Origin: Methanobacterium aggregans
Lineage (GTDB): Archaea; Methanobacteriota; Methanobacteria; Methanobacteriales; Methanobacteriaceae
Direction: 5' to 3'
Assembly (NCBI RefSeq): GCF_017874455.1
Contig: NZ_JAGGLN010000002.1
Coordinates: 1-64,000, forward strand
DNA: 64,000 nucleotides
Shown here: positions 27,066 to 35,292 of the stretch, piece after piece
How the letters are laid out: every line of letters begins with the position of its first letter
Numbering within the stretch: the first letter of the stretch is position 1
The notes under the pieces: model-generated
Seen by the model: the letters and a program-made list of their open reading frames with translations, nothing else
Told to the model about the DNA's origin: nothing
Databases searched by the model: none
Made by a program: the position numbers and the translations under genes

Positions 27066-28052
27066 CTATTTAACGTACTGTTTCACGTTTTTTCTTATTA
27101 TAGCTGAAGCTCCGTAACTTTTAACTCCCTTGAGCATTTCTGGAAACTTGATCTTAGGAATTAAAACGTTGACCTGGGAGAAGTTTTTACCCTGAACAAC
27201 TGTGGGTTCGTCTGAGCAGAAACCATTGGATACTAAAAAGTCCTTAACTTCATCCACCTTTTCATTTGATATGTTGAACTTCACATCGAAGTACTTCCTG
27301 GCTTTTATTGCACCGAAGAGCTGTTCGAAGATCATCTTTACCTTATCTTCCTTGAATCCACAGCAGCTTGGTCCTGCGTAGAGTCCTGCACTTGATTCCA
27401 TTATGGTTTCAAGTTCCCTGAGACCTGCTTTGCGGAGGCTGTTTCCTGTCTGGGTGTTGTCAACGATTATGTCAGCACCCTTGGCTATGTATACCTCTGT
27501 TGCACCGTCTGAGTTGATTATCTGAACCCTCTCATTTTCACCATCAACAAGTCCCCTGACCTGTACAATTGGGCTGATTTCACCAAATATTTCCCTGTAA
27601 CCCTCGTTGTTCATGAAGTGCTGTTTTGTGAGGTTTGGATATTCTGTGAAGCACAGTATTGGTGTTTCACGTTCCTTGTTTACCCTGAAAAACTCCGTAA
27701 GGGAAGTGTAGGGTGAATCGTTGGGAACTGCCACTATGAGTCTTGTCTGTCCATAATCAAGGTCACCTACCTTTTTTATGGCTCCTTCACTGTTTACAGA
27801 TTCTTCCTTTACCCAGTCCTCACCTATGATTGCGATGTCCAGCATCTGCCGGACAAGTTCCAAAGGAGCGCTTTGAGGTCTTGTTAAGAATGCTCTGATT
27901 TCAGGATCGTTGGATATGTTGATCTCGTTGGATTCATTGCCAGGTTCATATCCTCTAACTTCATAACCTGCATCAACGAATAACTGATGAGTGTTTCCCC
28001 TGTTTACATTGTTTAAACTCCCTTTTGGGAGACCTAGTACTATCTTGTCCAT
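27066..28052 (-). CDS. ATP phosphoribosyltransferase-family protein (HisG-like)
   Basis: A 328-residue protein starting LGLPKGSL, the ATP/PRPP-binding opening of the HisG family. It has the two-domain periplasmic-binding-protein-like core (IIGEDWVKEE; ADIIVDNTQTGNSLRKAGL) and a C-terminal PII-like domain ending VKSYGASAIIRK, typical of long-form HisG. It is about 30-40 residues longer than ordinary HisG, with inserts around 150-165. It could be the genuine first enzyme of histidine synthesis or a paralogue; no other his gene is nearby. A GGTGG ribosome site precedes the ATG. Confidence 0.75.
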   Translation of the reverse strand: MDKIVLGLPKGSLNNVNRGNTHQLFVDAGYEVRGYEPGNESNEINISNDPEIRAFLTRPQSAPLELVRQMLDIAIIGEDWVKEESVNSEGAIKKVGDLDYGQTRLIVAVPNDSPYTSLTEFFRVNKERETPILCFTEYPNLTKQHFMNNEGYREIFGEISPIVQVRGLVDGENERVQIINSDGATEVYIAKGADIIVDNTQTGNSLRKAGLRELETIMESSAGLYAGPSCCGFKEDKVKMIFEQLFGAIKARKYFDVKFNISNEKVDEVKDFLVSNGFCSDEPTVVQGKNFSQVNVLIPKIKFPEMLKGVKSYGASAIIRKNVKQYVK

Positions 28053-28107
28053 ATTACCACCAAAATGTATGATCTACTAACTTAATATATCTCACATAGA
28101 TATAAAC

Positions 28108-28182
28108 ATGAAATATTCAAAAACAGATATTGCTAGGGACGATCTTGTTAAAGAGTTTTTCCTTTCAAAAATCAAAAAGTGA
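28108..28182 (+). other. 24-codon fragment at the island edge
   Basis: A short frame (MKYSKTDIARDDLVKEFF...) with no ribosome site. It may be the tail of a gene cut by the accessory island that begins just to the right. Low confidence that it is anything. Confidence 0.2.
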
Positions 28183-28193
28183 GATAAACCCAG

Positions 28194-28544
28194 TTATTCT
28201 TTTTCTTTGGATTGAGAATTTAATTGTTTTAATTCTCGATAAATGAGTTCATTCTGTTTAATTAAAATTTTATTCTGATCTATTAAAGCTTTAAACCCTG
28301 CTCCAATCATTTGTTGAGTAGCATTGAAACTTAATAATGTACCAATACGCATCCATTTTGTACCTGCTTCATGATTGGCTAAATTGTTCATGTCACTATA
28401 AATGCTTGATATTATCTGCGCTTCACTATCATTAGGGCGAAATAATGCTCCCTTGGGCACAGTAGGTGGAATTGTTGACCCTGTTCGTGATAAAGAGTTA
28501 TTGCCGCCTCCCGGAGTCCCTACTGTAACATTTTGTGCCCTCAA
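28194..28544 (-). CDS. Hypothetical protein with uncertain start, island gene
   Basis: A 116-residue frame beginning at a TTG; no ATG is available. The reading frame stays open upstream to about 28610 and still looks coding there (EFNWFSFSSDRRNFEKQ), but no start codon is in frame. An ATG at 28614 is in a different frame and hits a stop after eight codons. This suggests a 5' frameshift or a lost start. The C terminus (IKQNELIYRELKQLNSQSKEKE) is coiled-coil-like. Function unknown. Confidence 0.45.
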   Translation of the reverse strand: MRAQNVTVGTPGGGNNSLSRTGSTIPPTVPKGALFRPNDSEAQIISSIYSDMNNLANHEAGTKWMRIGTLLSFNATQQMIGAGFKALIDQNKILIKQNELIYRELKQLNSQSKEKE

Positions 28545-28672
28545 TGCATCTCTTTGTTTTTCAAAATTCCTTCTATCAGATGAAAAAGAAAACCAATTAA
28601 ACTCTTTTCTTTAAAATGATCATTCAATTTCCATTTTAAATAATTTTTATGAAAATAAAATGAATATTAAAA

Positions 28673-30367
28673 TTAAAAGCTCCAGATATTCAGAGCCGTT
28701 TTTGCAAGTTCAGATGATCTATCTTGTATCTGTTTTTTACCCCATTCTTTTTGTTGAGATAAGTGACGATTTAATTTTAGTCCACTATTTTTGAATCCAT
28801 TTGGATGGTCCTTTTTCTCTTTAAATGTTTTATTAGAATACTCTTGGTTGTAACCAGTTAAGGTTAGATTACCGATAGATTCTAGATACTTATTATGTAT
28901 AAATTCCCACTCTTCACCTAACTCTTTTTTCCACTCTTTATCAATATTTTGAGGCATAATATGCTCAATTTGCATTTCATTTAATTTTACCATTTCTTTA
29001 TTTTCAGGGTATCGTTCTATTTCTTCGAGTATGTATCTGAAAACTTTTTTGTAAGAATTACTTTCTTTTAGGCATTTTCTAAACTCATTTCTCTCAGGCA
29101 TTCTTTGCGTTCCAGCTCCATTAGCTAATGTTTCTTTTAAAGATTGGCTTATGTTAGATTTATCTAGTAACCCATATATTCTTGGGAAATATGAATTCAA
29201 TGCATTTACTGGAATACCACAAACATTCCTTCTTACCACAAAAGTTTCAATTGCGTGCAAACATTCGACAAAATCTTCTATAAAGAAATTTACATTTGGA
29301 TTTTTATAATCATCATATAATTTAAGAAGTAGGGGGTAAGCAGTAGTACTGTCGAGACGTTTAAATTTATCGAAATAAACTCTTAATTCTTGCTCTTTCT
29401 CAGTTTTAGGGTACAAAAATTTACTATAATATTCAGCAAATCGTTTAAGTCTTTTCATTATCTTAATGACACCCTCTTGAGTCATGGCATTCTTATCTAG
29501 GAATTCTTTAAATGTTGTGTATAATCTATTGAACGTTGGCAAGTTTCCATTCATGGCTAAATAATGTCTTATGAAACTATCCATTTTCTTGTCTCGGACT
29601 TGCCTTTTACTTTCAAATTCTTCATCTCCCTCTATTAATGTATGTAGAGGTAACCATACGTTTTTATAAGATTCTTCCTGATTTTTTGGATTTAATTTCA
29701 TAAATAAATAATTTCGAACTAGATCTGATTGGGTTAGTGGAACTCCTGTCCCGTTAAGGGTTTCAAATATTAAATAAGGATCATCATTTTCTTCTAAAGT
29801 GATATCAACGATGGAGAAATTGGATAAAATAATATTTTTAATCAAGTCTAATCTTTCAATTTCATTTATTCCCTCAAATTTTTCCGTAAAAAAGCTATAA
29901 GTCTCGAAGATTCGGTTTTTTGATTCTTTGATTTCGTTCCCTTCCATAATGCTAAAAAATGTATTTCGATCGTTCTGAGTAGGTATTAATTTATATTTAT
30001 GGTGAGGATGATGTTGATTCAGTAGGTAGTAATCATCAATTTCAAATTTAGCTATATGTTCTGGATTTAATTCTGTTATTCTTTGTCTAATAGTAGCTAG
30101 TATGATATAGATTGTAGTCAATCGTTGTTGTCCATCTACTACAGTAAATTCTGAAACAGTAGAAGCACCCCCATTTGTAAGCATAGTTACAAATGAACCA
30201 AAAAAGTGATGTTCCATTTTATAATAATTAGTTTCTGTTTCTTGTATGTCCTCCCACAATCTCTCTAAATCTTTTTTACCCCAAACGTATTCCCTTTGAA
30301 ATAAAGGAACTATGAATTGTTTACTACCTTCTAAAAAGACTCGAATCTGAGTATCATTTGCTTTCAT
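28673..30367 (-). CDS. GmrSD-like DUF262 and DUF1524 restriction-type protein
   Basis: A 564-residue protein. The N-terminal DUF262 domain (about residues 8-220) has VPLFQREYVWG and DGQQRLTT, the ParB/sulfiredoxin-like nucleotide-binding core. The C-terminal DUF1524 domain (about 440-555) has an HNH-type motif, IEHIMPQ followed by SIGNLTLTGYNQEYSN. GmrSD and relatives cut modified DNA, and related proteins act with phosphorothioation-based defence. The start was set at MKAND after AGAGGGA; a longer frame to 30424 lacks such a site. No modification genes are adjacent, so it resembles a stand-alone type IV enzyme. Confidence 0.85.
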   Translation of the reverse strand: MKANDTQIRVFLEGSKQFIVPLFQREYVWGKKDLERLWEDIQETETNYYKMEHHFFGSFVTMLTNGGASTVSEFTVVDGQQRLTTIYIILATIRQRITELNPEHIAKFEIDDYYLLNQHHPHHKYKLIPTQNDRNTFFSIMEGNEIKESKNRIFETYSFFTEKFEGINEIERLDLIKNIILSNFSIVDITLEENDDPYLIFETLNGTGVPLTQSDLVRNYLFMKLNPKNQEESYKNVWLPLHTLIEGDEEFESKRQVRDKKMDSFIRHYLAMNGNLPTFNRLYTTFKEFLDKNAMTQEGVIKIMKRLKRFAEYYSKFLYPKTEKEQELRVYFDKFKRLDSTTAYPLLLKLYDDYKNPNVNFFIEDFVECLHAIETFVVRRNVCGIPVNALNSYFPRIYGLLDKSNISQSLKETLANGAGTQRMPERNEFRKCLKESNSYKKVFRYILEEIERYPENKEMVKLNEMQIEHIMPQNIDKEWKKELGEEWEFIHNKYLESIGNLTLTGYNQEYSNKTFKEKKDHPNGFKNSGLKLNRHLSQQKEWGKKQIQDRSSELAKTALNIWSF

Positions 30368-30580
30368 GTTATATCCCTCTAGAATTTTGGAATGCTTTCC
30401 CACTAACTTAACTATTTTTTTCATTCAAGATGATTCAACATTATTATCGTATTAAATAAATTTTAATATATAAAGTAAATAGAATTTTATGGAATTGTAA
30501 AATCTTTTTTTGAATGAAGATAATTAAAAATTGGGCAGTATAATATTATATTTAATCTTTATACGTCAAAAACACGATTA

Positions 30581-30881
30581 ATGTGGAGTTATAGGTTCAC
30601 ATACTCAAATATAGAAATAAATGGGAGCAGTGAAGTCCCAATTAACAAAGTTACAAAATCATTCGAGGGCGTGATTAATGGTTTTGGAGATATTAAAATA
30701 AATTCTGGAGAAATAGGAAAAGCTAAAATTTATGGATCTGGGACTATCAATGTAAATATTAAAGTTGATAAAGCAGAATTAATTCAGTGCGGGAGTGGAA
30801 ATATCTTTGTTAAACATGTTACTGAAAGTTCTATAGAACCTCATCAAGATCAGGGACCGTTAATGTTGGTTCAATGGGTTA
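30581..30881 (+). pseudogene. Decayed DUF2807-like (GIN domain) fragment
   Basis: Residues 1-80 show the repeating pattern of an auto-transporter adhesin head (GIN) domain: INGFGDIKINSGEIGKAKIYGSGTINVNI. The expected next repeat, SGTVNVGSMG, is present only in another frame (30843-30881), so a frameshift near 30835-30842 broke the gene. Complete DUF2807 domains are longer and usually preceded by a signal peptide, which is missing. Confidence 0.55.
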
Positions 30882-31043
30882 AATTCAATGTTTTCTTTAT
30901 TTTCTGTTTTTGACAGTTTCAACCGGATCAATTACATGGAAATGGGCCTTGGTCAAAAATAAGTGGTTGCCACTGTTGCCCAAAAAATATCATCAGACTT
31001 AAAAGTTTAAAGTATTATATTCTAGTGAAGGGAGTGATAATGT

Positions 31044-31394
31044 ATGTTAACGTATACAGGATCTTCAGAGGATAGTCCTTTAAGGATTGAAGAAATTGGA
31101 GAAAAGGGAGCTAAAAGTTATATTCCAGATTCTTTGTATTTTAGGGAAGATAAACTTCCAGAGGATCGTATTGATTTAGTTAAAGAGATTATGGAAGAAT
31201 CTTTGGATGAAGAGCCAGATTTTATGGATAAAGATGTTTTATTAGAGATTGTACCAAATCTTAGTAAATCTTTTGTCATAATTTCTTTAGATATATCAGA
31301 TATTACTGGGGACAAATCAGAAGAATTGGAAAAATATCGGAAAACTTTTGAGGAGCTTTATAATAGGCTCGTTCCAAGGTATTTATTGAAATAA
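31044..31394 (+). CDS. Acidic hypothetical protein, island gene
   Basis: A 116-residue protein rich in Glu and Asp, with no membrane helix. A GGAGTG ribosome site lies 7 nt before the ATG. The central IDLVKEIMEESLDEEPDFMDKD and the C-terminal KYRKTFEELYNRLVPRYLLK are probably helical. No family recognised. It is followed by two other small island genes on the same strand. Confidence 0.55.
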   Translation: MLTYTGSSEDSPLRIEEIGEKGAKSYIPDSLYFREDKLPEDRIDLVKEIMEESLDEEPDFMDKDVLLEIVPNLSKSFVIISLDISDITGDKSEELEKYRKTFEELYNRLVPRYLLK

Positions 31395-31462
31395 TTAATA
31401 TTTTTAATACTTTTTCTTATTCAGTAATCAAGTTAATTAATAGAACAGGGTTATGATTAAAA

Positions 31463-31876
31463 ATGGTTAGAATTGAAAGTGAAGATTTAAAAGATTATCT
31501 CAAAGATATATACCAAAAAGAGGGCCAAAACGTTTCATTATACAAATTAATGGGTTATATAGAAGAGCTTGAAGAGAACTAATTAGAACGCTTTGAAGTA
31601 GAATTAGAACGAAATAAAGAAGGTTTAAACTTCAATTTCAATATTGGAGGAACAGTGTATAACTATTTAGTCCCTCAAGAATACATAGAACATACTATCC
31701 TAAATTTAACTGGAAGAGACCATATCATCAAAGAGGTATTCCCTCAAATGTTCCAGGACGTAATTATCCAACTATTTTGTAAGCATGACCGACATTTTGA
31801 CACTTGGAAAATGTATGATAAAATAAATGAATGGTTTGAGCAGTCTTTAAGTGTTTTAACAGTACCTGAAGAGTAG
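31463..31876 (+). pseudogene. Small gene interrupted by an in-frame TAA
   Basis: The ATG at 31463 opens a frame coding for 39 residues (MVRIESEDLKDYLKDIY...) before TAA at 31580-31582. The same frame then continues without a break to the stop at 31876 (LERFEVELERNKEGLNF... to LTVPEE), giving a would-be 137-residue protein. The parts on both sides have the same amphipathic character. A nonsense mutation is the simplest reading; a GTG at 31655 could restart the last 73 codons. No family recognised. Confidence 0.6.
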
Positions 31877-31905
31877 ATTTGACCATAAAAGATAATTTTA
31901 GACTT

Positions 31906-32646
31906 TTAATAACTCCTTATATATATTGTTTCATCTAAATCTTTTAAAGCCTTTTGTAGTTGATCATCTATTTCTTTAAAATAAATTTCTATTTCATCAT
32001 CATTGGGGAGTCTTGATCCCGCATGTAGAGGAACACAATCACTTGTATATTTGTTCTTCCTTGTATAATCATAAAAATCTAGGATTGCTTTTTTAAGTTC
32101 TTTTGGAAGATAATAAAATTCATCTGGAGTCTCTCTAATCACTCTTAATCTTTTACATAAATGTTTATTTTTAAAACGATCATCTGGTAAATTATTGTAC
32201 TCGAAAAATGCAGTCTCCACTCCTAAAACAGCATTACTTTTTTTATCAAAGATCAATTCTTCCCTTAAATTTTCTTTGGCTGAATCTAATTGTTGATTTA
32301 AATTTTTTTTCTGCACTTTTAATTGTTTATCCAATCTTCTTTCTGCTGATTTTAGTTGTTGATTTAAATTTTTTTTCTGCTCTTTTAATTGTTTATCCAA
32401 TCTTTTTTCTGCTGCATCCAATTGATCTTGGTTTCTAATGTTGTTTCGATAATTAGAGTATAATGTACCCGTTATTGCAAGCCCTGCTGTTAATAAAGCG
32501 ATCGAATTTCCTATGCTAAAACCAGCATAAACTCCTAAGAGATTAACGAAAATTAAAGACAGTGGAATTATGAATGAAAGACTAATTATTATAATATTTT
32601 GTATATTCCAAAAAGAATTTTCTATTTTTTTAGATTTTGATTCCAT
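31906..32646 (-). CDS. Membrane protein with internally repeated coiled coil
   Basis: A protein of about 246 residues. Two membrane helices (about residues 15-40 and 43-62) are followed by a coiled coil with an internal repeat: AEKRLDKQLKEQKKNLNQQLK and then AERRLDKQLKVQKKNLNQQLD, a 22-residue period. The C-terminal half is soluble, with no recognised domain. An ATG four codons upstream is also possible. Membrane-anchored coiled-coil proteins of this type occur in defence islands, but that is only an association. Confidence 0.6.
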   Translation of the reverse strand: MESKSKKIENSFWNIQNIIIISLSFIIPLSLIFVNLLGVYAGFSIGNSIALLTAGLAITGTLYSNYRNNIRNQDQLDAAEKRLDKQLKEQKKNLNQQLKSAERRLDKQLKVQKKNLNQQLDSAKENLREELIFDKKSNAVLGVETAFFEYNNLPDDRFKNKHLCKRLRVIRETPDEFYYLPKELKKAILDFYDYTRKNKYTSDCVPLHAGSRLPNDDEIEIYFKEIDDQLQKALKDLDETIYIRSY

Positions 32647-32842
32647 TTGGAATCCCATCCGATTATTTTAAATTAATTTAATTATATTACATTATGTCAC
32701 TTATTTCTTAAATAATTATCATAGGTATATAATATTTAACAGTAGATATGCTGTTTAAGCAATATTATTACCCTGTAAAGTAAATTTTTAATTCGAAAGT
32801 TTGGCGTACTGGCGAAGATGGAAGAATTAACCTAATTAAAGT

Positions 32843-32988
32843 TCATTGTTCTGTTAGATCCAATGAATCAAGTTCTTCAACAAGTTCATGAGCCCGTAAG
32901 GTTAATTCACAAGCTTTAACAGGATCCTCATCCTTATCGGATCAGTACTATTCTACACGTCTTTGATTTCAGTTTTGAGATCATCCAT
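32843..32988 (-). pseudogene. Decayed small gene in the accessory island
   Basis: The frame starts MDDLKTEIKDV, meets a TAG, and the coding character continues in a shifted frame: DKDEDPVKACELTLRAHELVEEL, ending DLTEQ and a TGA at 32843-32845. The pieces read as one short helical protein disabled by a stop and a frameshift. Function unknown. Confidence 0.4.
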
Positions 32989-33269
32989 GATCTCTTTTTA
33001 GTGGTTTACTAATAAATCCAAAATCTAATATTACTTTTTAAATAAATAAGGCATAAAAAATGGTAGTAAATACAACATTTTTAATGTATTACTTTGTCCA
33101 TGTTTAAACGAAATAAAAATTAGGATATAAATTTTTCTATATCTTCCTAGGTTTTCTATATCTTCCTAGGGAAGGTTCCAAAGGAATTCTTAATTCTCCA
33201 GATCAAAATTCTACAAATAAAAAAAAAATGAAGGGTGAATTGTAAAAAATAAAAAAATTAGAGATTTTC
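32989..33269. other. Noncoding right flank of the island
   Basis: A+T-rich; holds only the 19-bp tandem duplication. The core gene AIM24 begins at its right. Confidence 0.6.
33133..33170. repeat. Perfect tandem duplication, 2 x 19 bp
   Basis: TTTTCTATATCTTCCTAGG occurs at 33133-33151 and again at 33152-33170 with no mismatch. It sits near the right edge of the accessory island in noncoding DNA. Confidence 0.8.
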
Positions 33270-34097
33270 TTAGTTACTACTGAAATCGTAAACTTCTTCG
33301 TAGGGCTGCAGGATAACGAATCCTTCTCCTTCAAATTTCATCTGGTAGGTTTCACCGCTGTCTTTGCCTATGAGTGTTTTGAAGTCTATGTTGGTTTTGA
33401 GGGACGGGCTTAATCCTCCAGACCATGCAACTGTTGCATTTGGATCAGTCATTACAGGCTGACCTGGTTTTACCTCAAGTGTCATTGGAGTGTAGTGGGT
33501 TGTTATTGCCACCATTCCTGTTCCCTCAAGTTTTATGTTGAAGAGTCCTCCTGACATCATGCTTGAGCCATGGCTCATGATCTTTATGTCCCATTCAATT
33601 CCATCCTCAAATGCAAGAACATCGTTTCCATTGACGTATATCCTTTCATTTTGAAGGTTCAAAATAGTAACATTTTTACCGTTATCAGCCATGTAAACAT
33701 GCCCATGCCCGTCAACCTTCATCATGGTGGTGGCTTCCCCTGTAACTGCCTTTTTCACGAATTTTCCAAGACCGTGTTCAAGGGATCCCTCCCTCTTGAA
33801 GTTCACATCCCCGGTGTATGCTATCATAGCACCCTTCTTTGCCCATACTCTCCCATTTAATTTAACATCAAGCAGATAATTGTTTTCAAGTTCAAAGGTT
33901 TCATCACCTGCATCCTTCTGCATGGTGTTCCTAACAAATTCATTTACTGAATATTTACTTTTGATTTCCTGATTTTGACAGGATATTTGAGATTGAACTT
34001 CATTTTCAAATGAATTTAGTTCAGTGCTTACGTTTTCCCCACAATTGGGGCAGAATTTTGCATTTACAGAGTCAGTTCCACAATTTGGACAGTACAT
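33270..34097 (-). CDS. AIM24-family protein with N-terminal zinc ribbon
   Basis: A 275-residue protein. Residues 1-22 form a double CxxC zinc ribbon (YCPNCGTD...FCPNCGEN). Residues about 50-270 form an AIM24-like beta-rich domain, with repeated glycine-rich turns such as GSSMMSGGLFNIKLEGTGMVAI. The start was set at MYCPNC after AGGTG. AIM24 homologues occur in bacteria, archaea and mitochondria; the biochemical role is unknown. A single-gene unit. Confidence 0.85.
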   Translation of the reverse strand: MYCPNCGTDSVNAKFCPNCGENVSTELNSFENEVQSQISCQNQEIKSKYSVNEFVRNTMQKDAGDETFELENNYLLDVKLNGRVWAKKGAMIAYTGDVNFKREGSLEHGLGKFVKKAVTGEATTMMKVDGHGHVYMADNGKNVTILNLQNERIYVNGNDVLAFEDGIEWDIKIMSHGSSMMSGGLFNIKLEGTGMVAITTHYTPMTLEVKPGQPVMTDPNATVAWSGGLSPSLKTNIDFKTLIGKDSGETYQMKFEGEGFVILQPYEEVYDFSSN

Positions 34098-34180
34098 ATC
34101 TATACACCTCAAAGAATTTAATAAGAAAAGTTAGATGAACTGCTTAATATAATTATCCAGTGTAATACCATTACAAATGG

Positions 34181-35065
34181 TTAAAAAACAGTTTGAAGAA
34201 CTACCAAAAAAACTGCCCATAAAATGAATTCTGAATCTGCAATTGAACATAAATTTGTCCATGATTTATTATTTAAATTATTGCACGATTTTTTTAAGTA
34301 ATATGCTGTGTAGAAATAGAATATTATTAATGAGAGAGTTATTGAAGGAATTATTTTAAGGTAAACACCAATTATCAGGGGTATGAATGCTGCAAAGTTC
34401 AGAATATGGAGAAATTTAACTGCATTTTCTTTACCAAAGAGCACAGGAAGTGTTTTCAAATTTTCCTCTTTATCAGAGCTGCAATCCTTTAAATCAAAGA
34501 ATACTGCATTTACCATACCTTTTAATGTTATAAAAATGAATGATATAATAAGAGAAGAGTTAATACCCATTGAGTAATATAATGGAATGAAGAAAGTCCC
34601 TGATAAAGACCATGTCAACACAGTGTAAAGGTTCTTAAATAATGGGATTTTCTTCGTTATTCTTTTAAATAAAGTGGCATAAAAAATACCCCCCAATACA
34701 ATTAAAACTATGAAAACCGTCAAGTGGATGCTTGAGAAAAGTAAAATGAGTAATATGAGCAAAACTAGATAAGTTACCAATATAAAAGGATAAAATCTGT
34801 CCTTTTTAAGGTATCTGGCTCTTTCACTGTTGGTTGCATCATCCTTATCCACATCATGATGATAATCATAGCTGTAAACTATTAGAGGTAAAAGATAGGA
34901 TATTAGAAGTAGTGGAATAGTTGCGTGGGTATCTGTAAGTTTTGAAGTTGTTAAAATAAGGGAAGGTGCCCCTAATGCAGTTAAATATCCTCCATGAATG
35001 ATTTTGTTTTTAAGGATGTTTACGTATCGTTCATGGGGAGTTATTGAATGTTCATACGAATACAT
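34181..35065 (-). CDS. UbiA-superfamily prenyltransferase-like protein
   Basis: A 294-residue membrane protein with about eight helices. Two acidic motifs typical of UbiA enzymes are present: YDYHHDVDKDD near residues 65-75 and FFDLKDCSSDKEE near 190-202, which would bind Mg2+ and prenyl diphosphate. Both differ from the strict NDxxDxxxD, so substrates may be unusual. The aromatic or lipid acceptor is unknown. The ATG follows GGGGTTTG. Confidence 0.7.
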   Translation of the reverse strand: MYSYEHSITPHERYVNILKNKIIHGGYLTALGAPSLILTTSKLTDTHATIPLLLISYLLPLIVYSYDYHHDVDKDDATNSERARYLKKDRFYPFILVTYLVLLILLILLFSSIHLTVFIVLIVLGGIFYATLFKRITKKIPLFKNLYTVLTWSLSGTFFIPLYYSMGINSSLIISFIFITLKGMVNAVFFDLKDCSSDKEENLKTLPVLFGKENAVKFLHILNFAAFIPLIIGVYLKIIPSITLSLIIFYFYTAYYLKKSCNNLNNKSWTNLCSIADSEFILWAVFLVVLQTVF

Positions 35066-35292
35066 CAAACCCCTTTTTACCGTTTCCAGTAATCAAACAA
35101 CAGATTATCCTTCTCAGCCTTAAGGTGTATTACTATAATATTGAATCATATTTTATATTATAATCTTTCGGATTTACTCTCGATCTTCGCTACTTCTTCA
35201 TTCAATTCCCCCCACTTTCTAGCTTAAACCCCCAAAAAACATATTAAATAAGAATGATAAAATAATATTAATTTGATGAGGAGACTGAGTTT

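Noticed and set aside
32208..32438. A repetitive plus-strand frame with LLKQHYFF-type repeats
   Set aside because: It is the reverse of the coiled-coil repeat at 31906-32646 and has no ribosome site.
33133..33170. Tandem 19-bp repeat as a CRISPR or integration site
   Set aside because: Two adjacent copies without spacers, and no cas genes or integrase nearby.
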